DNA of 64,000 nt, taken from Microbacterium sp. Its GTDB lineage: Bacteria; Actinomycetota; Actinomycetes; Actinomycetales; Microbacteriaceae. Positions within the stretch are counted from its first letter, which is position 1; each line of letters opens with the position of its first letter. The position numbers and the translations under genes are program-made. The notes beneath the pieces were generated by a model. That model worked only from the letters and a program-made list of their open reading frames with translations. It did not search any database and was not told the origin of the DNA. Positions 27,117-35,350 of the stretch are shown here, one piece after another. The stretch spans positions 124,001 to 188,000 of the forward strand of contig NZ_JAFKIP010000007.1 in the NCBI RefSeq assembly GCF_017305435.1, in the 5' to 3' direction.

Positions 27117-27953
27117 ATGGATCACGCCGACACGGCCGAGAGACTCCCCGGCTTCCTCCGCACCCGAGACCTCCGATCCGCTGGCTGGCGTCCGCGCGAC
27201 CTCCGCGACGCAGTCGCGTCTGGGCGCCTGACACGGCTTCGACAGGGGGCATACTGCGCGGTATCGACTCCCGACGACTGCGTCGCGGCCGGTCGAGCGC
27301 GGGGGCGGCTCGCCTGCGTCTCCGAACTGCGCCGCGTCGGCGTGTTCGTTCTCGAACACTCCTCACGTCATATCCACGTCGCCCCCGAGGCATCACGACT
27401 CGTCCCTGCCGGAGCGGATCGGGTGCACCGCGACCGACTGTTGCGCGCGCCACACCCCCGTGCGCTCAGTGTGGAGATCGTCGACGCTGTGAGGCAGGCG
27501 GTCCTCTGCCAGAATCCGCGCGCGGCGATCGCGACGATCGACTCGGCACTGCATCTCGGTCTCCTGGTTCCGGACGATCTGGATGACCTCTTCGCCGCGC
27601 TGCCGCGCCGCCACCGACGCCTGCGCGCGCTCATCGACGCACGGGCCAAGTCCGGGCCGGAGAGCCTCCTGCGTCTCATCCTCCGGACGATCGGATGCCG
27701 CTTCGACGTGCAGGTGCGTGTCTCCGGGGTCGGCAGGGTCGACTTCCTCGTCGAAGGCTGGCTCATCATCGAGTGCGACAGTGAGGCCTTCCACTCCTCA
27801 TGGGAAGACCAGAAGCGCGATCGCCGGCGCGATCAAGCGGCGGCAGCCCAAGGACTAGTGACGTATCGCCCGATCGCCGAAGACATCATGTGGCATCCGG
27901 ATGTCGTGCGGACCGCGATCTCAGGGCTGCTCGCGCGCCGCCCGCGAGGCTGA
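27117..27953 (+). CDS. DUF559/Vsr-like endonuclease domain protein
   Basis: The 278-residue protein has an N-terminal winged-helix-like region of the AbiEi antitoxin kind (FLRTRDLRSAGWRPRDL, LTRLRQGAYC). Its C-terminus is a DUF559/PD-(D/E)XK-like domain with SGPESLLRLILRTIG, GRVDFLVEGWLIIECDSEAF and [17 protein letters not shown], whose Glu, Asp and Glu residues would be the catalytic set. Such proteins are frequent in Microbacteriaceae and usually stand alone; their job is unknown and they may belong to defence or to a selfish element. GTG 27108 is an alternative start. It is bracketed by two related repeats. Confidence 0.75.
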   Translation: MDHADTAERLPGFLRTRDLRSAGWRPRDLRDAVASGRLTRLRQGAYCAVSTPDDCVAAGRARGRLACVSELRRVGVFVLEHSSRHIHVAPEASRLVPAGADRVHRDRLLRAPHPRALSVEIVDAVRQAVLCQNPRAAIATIDSALHLGLLVPDDLDDLFAALPRRHRRLRALIDARAKSGPESLLRLILRTIGCRFDVQVRVSGVGRVDFLVEGWLIIECDSEAFHSSWEDQKRDRRRDQAAAAQGLVTYRPIAEDIMWHPDVVRTAISGLLARRPRG

Positions 27954-28001
27954 GTCACCGCGGCGAACAGGCTGACCCCTGGGAGAACCTTCGCCACGGC
28001 T

Positions 28002-28077
28002 GTGACAAAAGCAGGGCCGATCGACCGCAGGCAAGTCTGCGGAGTGCCTGCGTGCGGGTACGCCCTGCTTTCGTCAC
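28002..28077 (+). repeat. Short element B with terminal inverted repeats, right of the DUF559 gene
   Basis: GTGACAAAAGCAGGGC (28002-28017) and GCCCTGCTTTCGTCAC (28062-28077) are inverted copies with one mismatch, enclosing CCGATCGACCGCAG and a small CCGCAG/CTGCGG hairpin. It shares both ends with element A. It could be a non-autonomous element (MITE or REP-like) or a bidirectional terminator. Confidence 0.65.
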
Positions 28078-28120
28078 ACCTGACCCCCGTCACGCGGCAC
28101 GGCTCGGCGGTGCGGCGCCG

Positions 28121-28606
28121 TCACCGCGCGGCGCTGACCGCCGCTTCGTGGCGGACCGGGAAGTTCACCGAGTTCGCGATGAAGCACCAAGCGTTCGCCT
28201 GCGCGTGCGCGGCTTCGGCGGCGGCGATCATGGATGCCTCGGCCACGACGACACGCGGATGCAGCACGACCTCGCGGAACGCTCCCCCGCCGTGCCCGTC
28301 GAGGACCATGACGCCGCTCGCCTCGTCCGTGTACTCGATGACGGTGACGCCCGCGACGACGCACGCGTGGAGGTACGACAGCAGATGACACTCGGACAGC
28401 GCGGCCAGCAGCAGGTCTTCGGGGTTCCACTTCGCGCGGTCGCCTCGGAAGGGCCGGTCGGCGGATGCCGCGATCGGGTCCTTCCCGTCGACACGGAGCG
28501 TCACCGAGCGGTCGTAGTCGCGGTAGCCGCTCGTCCCCGCGCCGCGATTGCCCGTCCACTCGCTGCGCACGAGATAGCGGTGCTCGTCGATCGTAGAACC
28601 CGTCAT
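28121..28606 (-). CDS. OsmC family peroxiredoxin-like protein
   Basis: The 161-residue protein shows the OsmC pattern: WNPEDLLLAALSECHLLSYLH with the first reactive Cys, and AWCFIANSVNFPV with the second. Family members reduce organic hydroperoxides with a pair of cysteines and a nearby Arg/Glu. A good GSTID start at ATG 28606 fits. It is divergent from the asparaginase gene with only 39 bases between start codons, so both share a compact promoter region. Confidence 0.88.
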   Translation of the reverse strand: MTGSTIDEHRYLVRSEWTGNRGAGTSGYRDYDRSVTLRVDGKDPIAASADRPFRGDRAKWNPEDLLLAALSECHLLSYLHACVVAGVTVIEYTDEASGVMVLDGHGGGAFREVVLHPRVVVAEASMIAAAEAAHAQANAWCFIANSVNFPVRHEAAVSAAR

Positions 28607-28633
28607 GGCGCCAGTCTGCCACCACCCCGGCGG

Positions 28634-28648
28634 TAGGCTGTCCCGGTG
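28634..28648 (+). promoter_or_regulatory. -10 element of leaderless asparaginase promoter
   Basis: TAGGCT at 28634-28639 lies 6 bases before the GTG start at 28646. Confidence 0.5.
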
Positions 28649-29635
28649 CCCGAGACCATCACCGTTCCCGCATCCGTCGAGCTCGCCGTCGTCGAACGCA
28701 GCGGCTTCGTGGAGTCCCGGCACGCGGGTTCGGCCATCGTTCTCGACGCGGAGGGCGTGCCGGTCTTGACGCTCGGCGATGTCGAGACGCCGATCCTGCC
28801 GCGCTCGAGCCTCAAGCCGCTGCAGGCGCTGGGCTCGCTCACGGCGGGCGCCGTCCTCGACGGCGAGCGCCTGGCCCTGGCGACAGCGAGCCACGCCGGC
28901 ACCGACCGCCACGTCGCGGTCGTGCGCGACATGCTCACGGCGGGCGGGCTCTCCGAGTCCGACCTCGGATGCCCGGCGGCCTGGCCGAGCGACACCTCGA
29001 CGCGCGATGAGCTCGTGCGCGAGCTGGGTCAGCCCGAACGCATCCGCATGAACTGCTCCGGCAAGCACGCCGCCATGCTCCTCGCCTGCCGCGCGAGCGG
29101 CTGGGACCTCGACACCTATCTCGACCCGGCTCATCCGCTGCAGGTGCACATCCGCGAGGTGATCGAGCGGCTCACCGGCGCGAAGATCACCGTGACGGCG
29201 ATCGACGGGTGCGGGGCTCCCGTGCACGCGATGAGCCTGTCCGCCCTCGCCCGCGCGACGCATCGGATCGGCACCTCCTCGGAGCGCTCGCCCTTCGCTC
29301 TGCATCGCACGGCGGGAGCGCTCGTGCGCGCCGTGCGCGAGAACCCGTGGGCGATCGACGGCCCCGGCCGGCAGGACACGATCGCGATCGAGCGTCTCGG
29401 CGTCTTCGCGAAGGGCGGCGCCGAGGGGATCATGATCATGGTCGCCCCGAACGGCACGACCGTCGCCCTCAAGGTGCTCGACGGCTCGGGTCGCGCAGCC
29501 ACCGCGATCGCGATCGCCCTGCTCGAGCGCGTCGGAGCGCTCGCGGCCGGCGACGTCGCGCAGACGCTCGCACAGCTGCCCCTCGAGGTCCTCGGCGGGG
29601 GACGCGGTGTGGGCACGATCCGCGCGACCGTCTGA
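28646..29635 (+). CDS. Asparaginase, L-asparaginase II (Rhizobium etli AnsA) type
   Basis: The 329-residue protein belongs to the asparaginase family exemplified by Rhizobium etli (Pfam asparaginase_II), unlike the E. coli enzymes. Conserved segments are RSSLKPLQALG, RMNCSGKHAAMLLACRA, AIDGCGAPVHAMSL and LGVFAKGGAEGI. It would hydrolyse asparagine to aspartate and ammonia in the cytoplasm; no signal peptide is seen. The GTG start is chosen from the promoter position. The gene is convergent with the FtsK-like gene downstream. Confidence 0.9.
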   Translation: MPETITVPASVELAVVERSGFVESRHAGSAIVLDAEGVPVLTLGDVETPILPRSSLKPLQALGSLTAGAVLDGERLALATASHAGTDRHVAVVRDMLTAGGLSESDLGCPAAWPSDTSTRDELVRELGQPERIRMNCSGKHAAMLLACRASGWDLDTYLDPAHPLQVHIREVIERLTGAKITVTAIDGCGAPVHAMSLSALARATHRIGTSSERSPFALHRTAGALVRAVRENPWAIDGPGRQDTIAIERLGVFAKGGAEGIMIMVAPNGTTVALKVLDGSGRAATAIAIALLERVGALAAGDVAQTLAQLPLEVLGGGRGVGTIRATV

Positions 29636-29672
29636 GCCCGGCGTCTGACCTCGGCATCCGAGCCCGGCGCGC

Positions 29673-32477
29673 TCACGCGCCAGGGAGCCGTACGCGACGC
29701 GTGGGCAGGCCGGGCTCGACGAGCCACGCCCGCCCGGCTCCCGGGGCGGCGAACGGCGGCAGCTCTCGCGATCCGGTGACGGCGCGGAACTCCGCGGCGC
29801 ACGCCGTGTCGACGACGATCGTGCCGCGCTCGCGCGCGACGGCGAGCAATCGCCACTGCGCGAGCCACGCCTCGGGAGTGCCGACCACGACCTCGACGTC
29901 CTCCGCGCCGAGGCCGTCTGAGCGCGCGTCCGTGATGTCGGCGATCTCGCGGACCCGGACTCCTCGATGTGCCCACGCCGCGCATTCTCGCTCGGCCCGC
30001 GCACCGTGCGGCAGGACGAGGGCGAGGAGGCGACCGGGCACGTGCTCGACCACCGGCGCCGCCGGCGCCAGCACCTCGCCCACGCCACCCACCTCGCCGG
30101 CACCGAAGCCGATGACCGCGACCTGGACGAGCGTCCGCCCCCACCGTCCCCGTCCGGCGGGTGCGTCCGGCGCGAAGTCGGCGGACTCGCCACCCGCCGC
30201 GACATGATCCGCGCGCGTCGCCACCGGCAGGATGAGTCGCTGCGGCAGCAGCTCGAGCACGCGCCCGAGCATCCCGGTGAGCCGCGTCACCGCGACGACG
30301 ATCGTCACCTCCCGCGCCCGCGCCTCGCGGCACGCCCGCTCGAGCGCGGCGAGCCACGCGGCGCCGTGATCGACTCCGAGGCGGGACACCAGCGCGTCGG
30401 CGTCGTCGATCAGCACGACGGAGCCGCGCGGCGCGGCCTCGAGGCCCACGATCGCATCCCACGCCCCCTCCGGGTCGGTCGGCACCCGGATCGGCGCCCG
30501 CGCCTGTGACGCCACCGTCTGGAGCGTCGTGGTGCGCCCGCTGCCCGGGCCGCCGATGACGACGAGCCCCGTCGCGCCGACCGGCAGTGTCACGGCCGGC
30601 TGCCGCTGAAGCTCCGGTTCATCGGCGACGCCGATGAGGATGCCGCTCAGCGATGCCCCCGTCAGCGCACGCGCGGCATCCAGGTCGATTCGATCCGGCA
30701 GCGGCGGCAGCCACGGCCGTCGTGCGAGTCGGAGGCTCGCCGCCCTCTCGCGCACGGCACCGATCGTGTCCGGAGGGCACAGGGCGATGCGTGCGCGGCG
30801 CGGGGAGCTGTCGGCCGCTCGCCGGATGAGCGCGACGCCGCGCGCCCCCGTCGTGCCCGCCAGTCGCACGGCGTCGTCGTGCCCGAGGATCGTGCGCGAG
30901 TCAGCGGCATCCGTCACCCGGAACGCGATGCGCAGCGGAGCGTTCGCGAGCACACCGTCGCGGAAGGCGCCCGCTGCGCGCTGCGACGCGAGGACGAGGT
31001 GCATGCCGAGTGCGCGCCCACGCGCGGCGATGTCGGCGAAGAGATCGTGCAGCTCGGGACGCGCAGCGACGAGCGCGGCGTATTCGTCGACAACGATGAC
31101 GAGGCGGGCGAGCTCGTCACCGGCTTCGTCGATGTCGCGCGCCTCCGCGCGGGCGAGAACCCGCTCGCGATGGCGGATCTCGGCGCGGAGGCTCTCGACG
31201 GCCCGCAGCGCCCGCACCTCGTCGAGGTCGGTCAGCACTCCCGTCACGTGCGGCAGCCCGAGGAGTGCGTCGAACGTGCGTCCGCCCTTGAAGTCGACGA
31301 GGAGCAGCGCGACCTCCTGCGGAGTCCGGGTGCGGCACAGGGCGATCATCCACGTCGTCAGCAGCTCGCTCTTGCCGGAGCCGGTGACTCCGACCACGAC
31401 GGCGTGCGGCCCGTCGGCGACGAGGTCGAGCACGACCGGCTGCCCCGCGCTCACCCCGATCGCGGCGGCGAGGCTGGCGCGCCCGCCCGAGACGGGGGTG
31501 AGTTCGTCGAGGAGGGTCGCGCCGTCGACCCGATGTCCGAGAGTCGCCGCGCGTGCGGCGAGGGCCGTCGCCAGCCGCTCCGCCTGCCCTCGCGACACCG
31601 CCTCGACCGCGACCTCACGCGACGAACCGTCGTGGTCGAGGCGAGCGCGCCCTCCGGCGAGCAGCGTCAGGACGGCGGCGCAGCGCGGCGGAGGTGGCGC
31701 GTCCTCGGCGACGCGGATGATCGGGAGATCGGCGTCTTCGGGAACCGGCTGGTCGGCCGTTCCGACGAAGACGACGAGGCCACGTGTCGCGTCACGATGC
31801 GGCACTGCCGCAGCGCCCGCGTCCTCCCCCACGAGCCTCGCACTCCCCGGCGGATGAGCGAGGCACGCCTGCAGCGCGAGTGCACGCACGACGGCCGCCG
31901 CCGCGACGGGCGGCCCACATACGGCGATACCCGCCGCGAACGGCACCGCGACGGGCACGCCGTCGATGCGCGTCGCACGTCGACGCATCTCGCGGGTCGC
32001 GCCCTCGTGCCCGTCGGCGCCGTCGGATGCCGCACCGCCGGCGCCCTCGACGCGGAGCGCGCTCGGCCCGCTCCCCCGGCCGACGACCACGACGTCGCCG
32101 CGACCCGGCACGACCCGCCAGATCTCGTCGACGTCGGCGGCGTAGCCCGCGACATCCGGCGTGCGTCGCCACGCCCGCGTGCGCTCGGCGTCGTGCCGCG
32201 CGTCGACTTCTCCGCCGAGCGCCAGGAGCGCCGCCGCGCTCGCCCGGAGCGCGCGACGGCGGGCGCGTCGGGCCGTGCGCAGACCGTCGGCGAAGCCTGC
32301 GAGAGCCATGAGGGGCCCGAGGGCGGCGAACCACAGCGCGAACATCGAGCCGGTCACCTGCCACAGCACGACGGCGCCGACGACGGGGACGAGGGCCGCC
32401 GCGACCGGGATCGTGGGGCGGGCGGGGGAGGGAGGAGCCGCGGGGAGCCGTAGCGGCTCGTCGATGACGTCGTACAT
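29673..32477 (-). CDS. EccC-like FtsK/SpoIIIE ATPase membrane protein
   Basis: The 934-residue protein has two adjacent membrane helices near the N-terminus (residues about 25-65), then a cytoplasmic region with two P-loop domains. The first has GVTGSGKSELLTTW and the Walker B LVIVVDEYAAL. The second has GGPGSGRTTTLQTV, in which the P-loop Lys is Arg, and VVLIDDADAL. Layout (two helices, FtsK/SpoIIIE domains, degenerate later domain) is that of EccC, the type VII secretion motor, but with two rather than three ATPase domains. No WXG100, EccB, EccD or EccE gene is near. It lies downstream of a PP2C gene. Confidence 0.85.
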   Translation of the reverse strand: MYDVIDEPLRLPAAPPSPARPTIPVAAALVPVVGAVVLWQVTGSMFALWFAALGPLMALAGFADGLRTARRARRRALRASAAALLALGGEVDARHDAERTRAWRRTPDVAGYAADVDEIWRVVPGRGDVVVVGRGSGPSALRVEGAGGAASDGADGHEGATREMRRRATRIDGVPVAVPFAAGIAVCGPPVAAAAVVRALALQACLAHPPGSARLVGEDAGAAAVPHRDATRGLVVFVGTADQPVPEDADLPIIRVAEDAPPPPRCAAVLTLLAGGRARLDHDGSSREVAVEAVSRGQAERLATALAARAATLGHRVDGATLLDELTPVSGGRASLAAAIGVSAGQPVVLDLVADGPHAVVVGVTGSGKSELLTTWMIALCRTRTPQEVALLLVDFKGGRTFDALLGLPHVTGVLTDLDEVRALRAVESLRAEIRHRERVLARAEARDIDEAGDELARLVIVVDEYAALVAARPELHDLFADIAARGRALGMHLVLASQRAAGAFRDGVLANAPLRIAFRVTDAADSRTILGHDDAVRLAGTTGARGVALIRRAADSSPRRARIALCPPDTIGAVRERAASLRLARRPWLPPLPDRIDLDAARALTGASLSGILIGVADEPELQRQPAVTLPVGATGLVVIGGPGSGRTTTLQTVASQARAPIRVPTDPEGAWDAIVGLEAAPRGSVVLIDDADALVSRLGVDHGAAWLAALERACREARAREVTIVVAVTRLTGMLGRVLELLPQRLILPVATRADHVAAGGESADFAPDAPAGRGRWGRTLVQVAVIGFGAGEVGGVGEVLAPAAPVVEHVPGRLLALVLPHGARAERECAAWAHRGVRVREIADITDARSDGLGAEDVEVVVGTPEAWLAQWRLLAVARERGTIVVDTACAAEFRAVTGSRELPPFAAPGAGRAWLVEPGLPTRRVRLPGA

Positions 32478-32543
32478 GCGCGCCAGTCAAGCGCGCCGGG
32501 CCACCGCGCGGAGCGCCGGAGCCGGATCGGTGGATGGATCCCG

Positions 32544-33362
32544 TCAGAGGCCGGTTGTGGAGGAGTCGATGGACTCCGCGGCATCCGAGGTCGTGCGATG
32601 CGCGTTGAGCACGATGATCGTCACGTTGTCGCGCCCACCGTTCTCCAACGCCGCCTCGAGCATGTCGTCGGCGGCCTCCGTCGGGTCGTCGTGCTGCAGG
32701 AGGAAGTGCAGGATGCCGTAGTCGGTGAGCTCCTTCGTGAGCCCGTCGCTGCAGATCACGAACCGATCGCCGTCGACGACCTCGAGGCGCACGTAGTCGG
32801 GCGCGACGCCGTCGGAGGGGCCGATCGCGCGCGTGATGACGTTGCCGTAGGGATGGTTCTCGGCCTCTTCGGGAGTGAGCCGGCCCGCCGCGATGAGCTC
32901 CTGCACGACGGAGTGGTCGGTCGTCACCTGGGCCAGACCACCGTCGCGGAAGAGATACACGCGCGAGTCGCCGACGTTCAGAGTCACCCATGTCGGCTCG
33001 TCGCCGGTGAGGTCGAGATACACGCCCGTGACGGTCGTGCCGGTGCCCTCGTCGGTCGTCTCGGGGTGGGCCGCGATGTCGTTCACCGCGCGGGCCAGTG
33101 CCTTCTCGATCGTCTTCGGCCCCACATCGCCCTTCGCGGCGACGGAGCGCAGCCGGTCGACGGTGGACGCACTCGCGATCTCACCGCCGATGTGGCCGCC
33201 CATCCCGTCGGCGACGACGAACAGCGGGAACTCTGCGAGAACGGCGTCCTGATTGGCATCGCGCCGACGCCCGCGATGGGTCAGCGCGGACCAGGTCAGC
33301 TCGAGCGCACCGTCTTCGAGAGGGACGGTGCGCGACTGGGTCGCGGCTTCGGTCACGCTCAC
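32544..33362 (-). CDS. PP2C family serine/threonine protein phosphatase
   Basis: The 272-residue protein has all PP2C metal-binding motifs: RGRRRDANQDAV, VVADGMGGHIGGEIAS, NVGDSRVYLF, FVICSDGLT and GGRDNVTIIVLNAH. It is a soluble Mn2+/Mg2+-dependent Ser/Thr phosphatase, usually paired with PASTA or Pkn-type kinases; no kinase gene is in the window. Its GTG start overlaps the stop of the upstream ABC transporter gene (GTGA), which indicates translational coupling. The 66-base gap to the FtsK-like gene suggests one transcript. Confidence 0.92.
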   Translation of the reverse strand: MSVTEAATQSRTVPLEDGALELTWSALTHRGRRRDANQDAVLAEFPLFVVADGMGGHIGGEIASASTVDRLRSVAAKGDVGPKTIEKALARAVNDIAAHPETTDEGTGTTVTGVYLDLTGDEPTWVTLNVGDSRVYLFRDGGLAQVTTDHSVVQELIAAGRLTPEEAENHPYGNVITRAIGPSDGVAPDYVRLEVVDGDRFVICSDGLTKELTDYGILHFLLQHDDPTEAADDMLEAALENGGRDNVTIIVLNAHRTTSDAAESIDSSTTGL

Positions 33363-35350
33363 ACTCTAGTGGACGCCTCCCCCGCGTCCTCGGCGACGGG
33401 CTCATCGAACTGCGCGTTGTACAGCCTCCAGTAGGCGCCGCGCGCCGCCAGGAGCGCGGCGTGACTGCCCTGCTCCACGATCGCGCCGGCCTCCATGACG
33501 AGGATGAGATCGGCGTCGCGGATCGTCGAGAGGCGGTGCGCGATGACGAAAGAGGTGCGGTCCTCGCGCAGCCGCGACATCGCCCGCTGGATGAGCAGCT
33601 CCGTCCGGGTGTCGACCGAGCTGGTCGCCTCATCGAGGATGAGGATGCGCGGATCGGAGAGGAACGCGCGCGCGATCGTCACGAGCTGACGCTCCCCCAC
33701 GGACAGATTCGTGGCCTCGTCGTCGAGGACGGTGTCGTATCCGTCCGGCAGGGCGTGCACGAACCGGTCGACGTAGGCCGCGGTCGCCGCCGCGACGATC
33801 TCCTCCTCGCTCGCCCCGGGGCGACCGTAGGCGATGTTCTCGCGGATCGTGCCGGCGAACAGCCACGTGTCCTGCAGCACCATTCCGGTTCGGCCGCGCA
33901 GATCGTCGCGTGTCATCAGCCGCGTGTCGAGTCCGCCGAGGGAGATGACACCGGCATCCACATCGTAGAACCTCATGATGAGGTTCACGAGCGTCGTCTT
34001 GCCCGCACCGGTCGGACCGACGATCGCGACGGTGGAGCCGGGCTCGGCGTGGAGGGACAGGTCCTCGATGAGCGGGTTCTCCGGCGAATAGCTGAACGCG
34101 ACGCTGCGAAAGGCGAGGTCGGCCGCGCTCGGGGGCACGGTCTCGGCGGGGTCGGCATCCGGGGTCTGCTCCGCCTCGTCGAGCAGTTCGAAGACGCGCT
34201 CCGCGCTCGCGACACCCGACTGCAGCAGATTCGCCATCGACCCGAGCTGGCTGAGGGGCTGGGTGAACTGGCGCGAATACTGGATGAAGGCCTGGACGTC
34301 GCCGATCGACATGAGGCCGCCCGCGACCTGCAGGCCGCCCACGACGGCGATCGCGACGTAGACGAGGTTCCCGATGAACATCATGGCGGGCATGATGATG
34401 CCGGAGAGGAATTGGGCGCCGAAGCTCGCGCGATACACCTCTTCGTTCTCCGCGGCGAAGTCGGCCTCGACGTCGCGCTGGTGTCCGAACACCTTGACCA
34501 CGTTGTGCCCGGAGAAGGTCTCCTCGACACGGGCGTTGAGGATGCCGGTGGCCTTCCACTGCAGGACGAACAGCTTCTGCGACCGCTTCGCGACGAGCAT
34601 CGTGATGACGATCGTGAGCGGGATCGTGACGAGCGCGATGACGGCGAGGAGCGGCGAGATGAGGAACATCATGACGAGCACGCCGACGACGGTCAGAAGC
34701 GAGATGACGACCTGCGAGAGCGTCTGCTGCATCGTCTGCCCGATGTTGTCGACGTCGTTGGTCACGCGACTGAGCAGCTCGCCGCGCTGGACCCGATCGA
34801 AGTAGGACAGCGGCAGGCGGTGGATCTTGTCCTCGACATCCACGCGCAGGCGGTTCATCGCGCGCTGCACGATGCCGTTGAGCAGGCGCGCCTGCAGCCA
34901 GCCGAAGACCGCCGCGAGCAGGTACACCGCGAGGACCGTGAGGATGATCGCGCCGAGATGGGCGAAGTCGATGCCCGCTCCGGGCGTGAAGTCCATCGCG
35001 CCGAGCATGTCGGCCTGCTGCTGATTGCCGCTCGCGACCAGCTGGTCGATCACCTGCTGCTTGGTCGCGCCGGCGGGCACCTGCATCGAGATGAAGCCCG
35101 CGAAGATGATGTTGGTGCCCTCGCCGAGGATCTTCGGCCCCGCGACGCTCAGTGCGACGGAGAAGATGCCGAGGACGAGCACCACGATGAGCTTCGGTGT
35201 GTCCACGCGGAGCGTTCCGAGCAGCCGCTTCGCGCTCGGGCCGAAGTTCTGCGCCTTCGCCCCCGGAGCCATCCCCCGGCCCATCGGTCCGCCCGGCCCG
35301 CGCCCGCCACCCGGTCCGCGCCCGCCGCCCGGTCCCTGCCCGCCGCTCAT
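33359..35350 (-). CDS. ABC exporter half-transporter, partner with consensus site
   Basis: The 663-residue protein is a fused membrane and ATPase half-exporter. It begins with a Gly/Pro-rich stretch (residues 1-35), has six membrane helices to about residue 380 and an ATPase with Walker A GPTGAGKTTLVNL, signature LSVGERQLVTIAR and Walker B ILILDEATSSVD including the catalytic Glu. A roughly 50-residue insertion sits between the first two helices. Its ATG overlaps the stop of the preceding exporter gene, so the two very likely form a heterodimer. The exported substrate is unknown (drugs or lipids are typical). Confidence 0.92.
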   Translation of the reverse strand: MSGGQGPGGGRGPGGGRGPGGPMGRGMAPGAKAQNFGPSAKRLLGTLRVDTPKLIVVLVLGIFSVALSVAGPKILGEGTNIIFAGFISMQVPAGATKQQVIDQLVASGNQQQADMLGAMDFTPGAGIDFAHLGAIILTVLAVYLLAAVFGWLQARLLNGIVQRAMNRLRVDVEDKIHRLPLSYFDRVQRGELLSRVTNDVDNIGQTMQQTLSQVVISLLTVVGVLVMMFLISPLLAVIALVTIPLTIVITMLVAKRSQKLFVLQWKATGILNARVEETFSGHNVVKVFGHQRDVEADFAAENEEVYRASFGAQFLSGIIMPAMMFIGNLVYVAIAVVGGLQVAGGLMSIGDVQAFIQYSRQFTQPLSQLGSMANLLQSGVASAERVFELLDEAEQTPDADPAETVPPSAADLAFRSVAFSYSPENPLIEDLSLHAEPGSTVAIVGPTGAGKTTLVNLIMRFYDVDAGVISLGGLDTRLMTRDDLRGRTGMVLQDTWLFAGTIRENIAYGRPGASEEEIVAAATAAYVDRFVHALPDGYDTVLDDEATNLSVGERQLVTIARAFLSDPRILILDEATSSVDTRTELLIQRAMSRLREDRTSFVIAHRLSTIRDADLILVMEAGAIVEQGSHAALLAARGAYWRLYNAQFDEPVAEDAGEASTRV

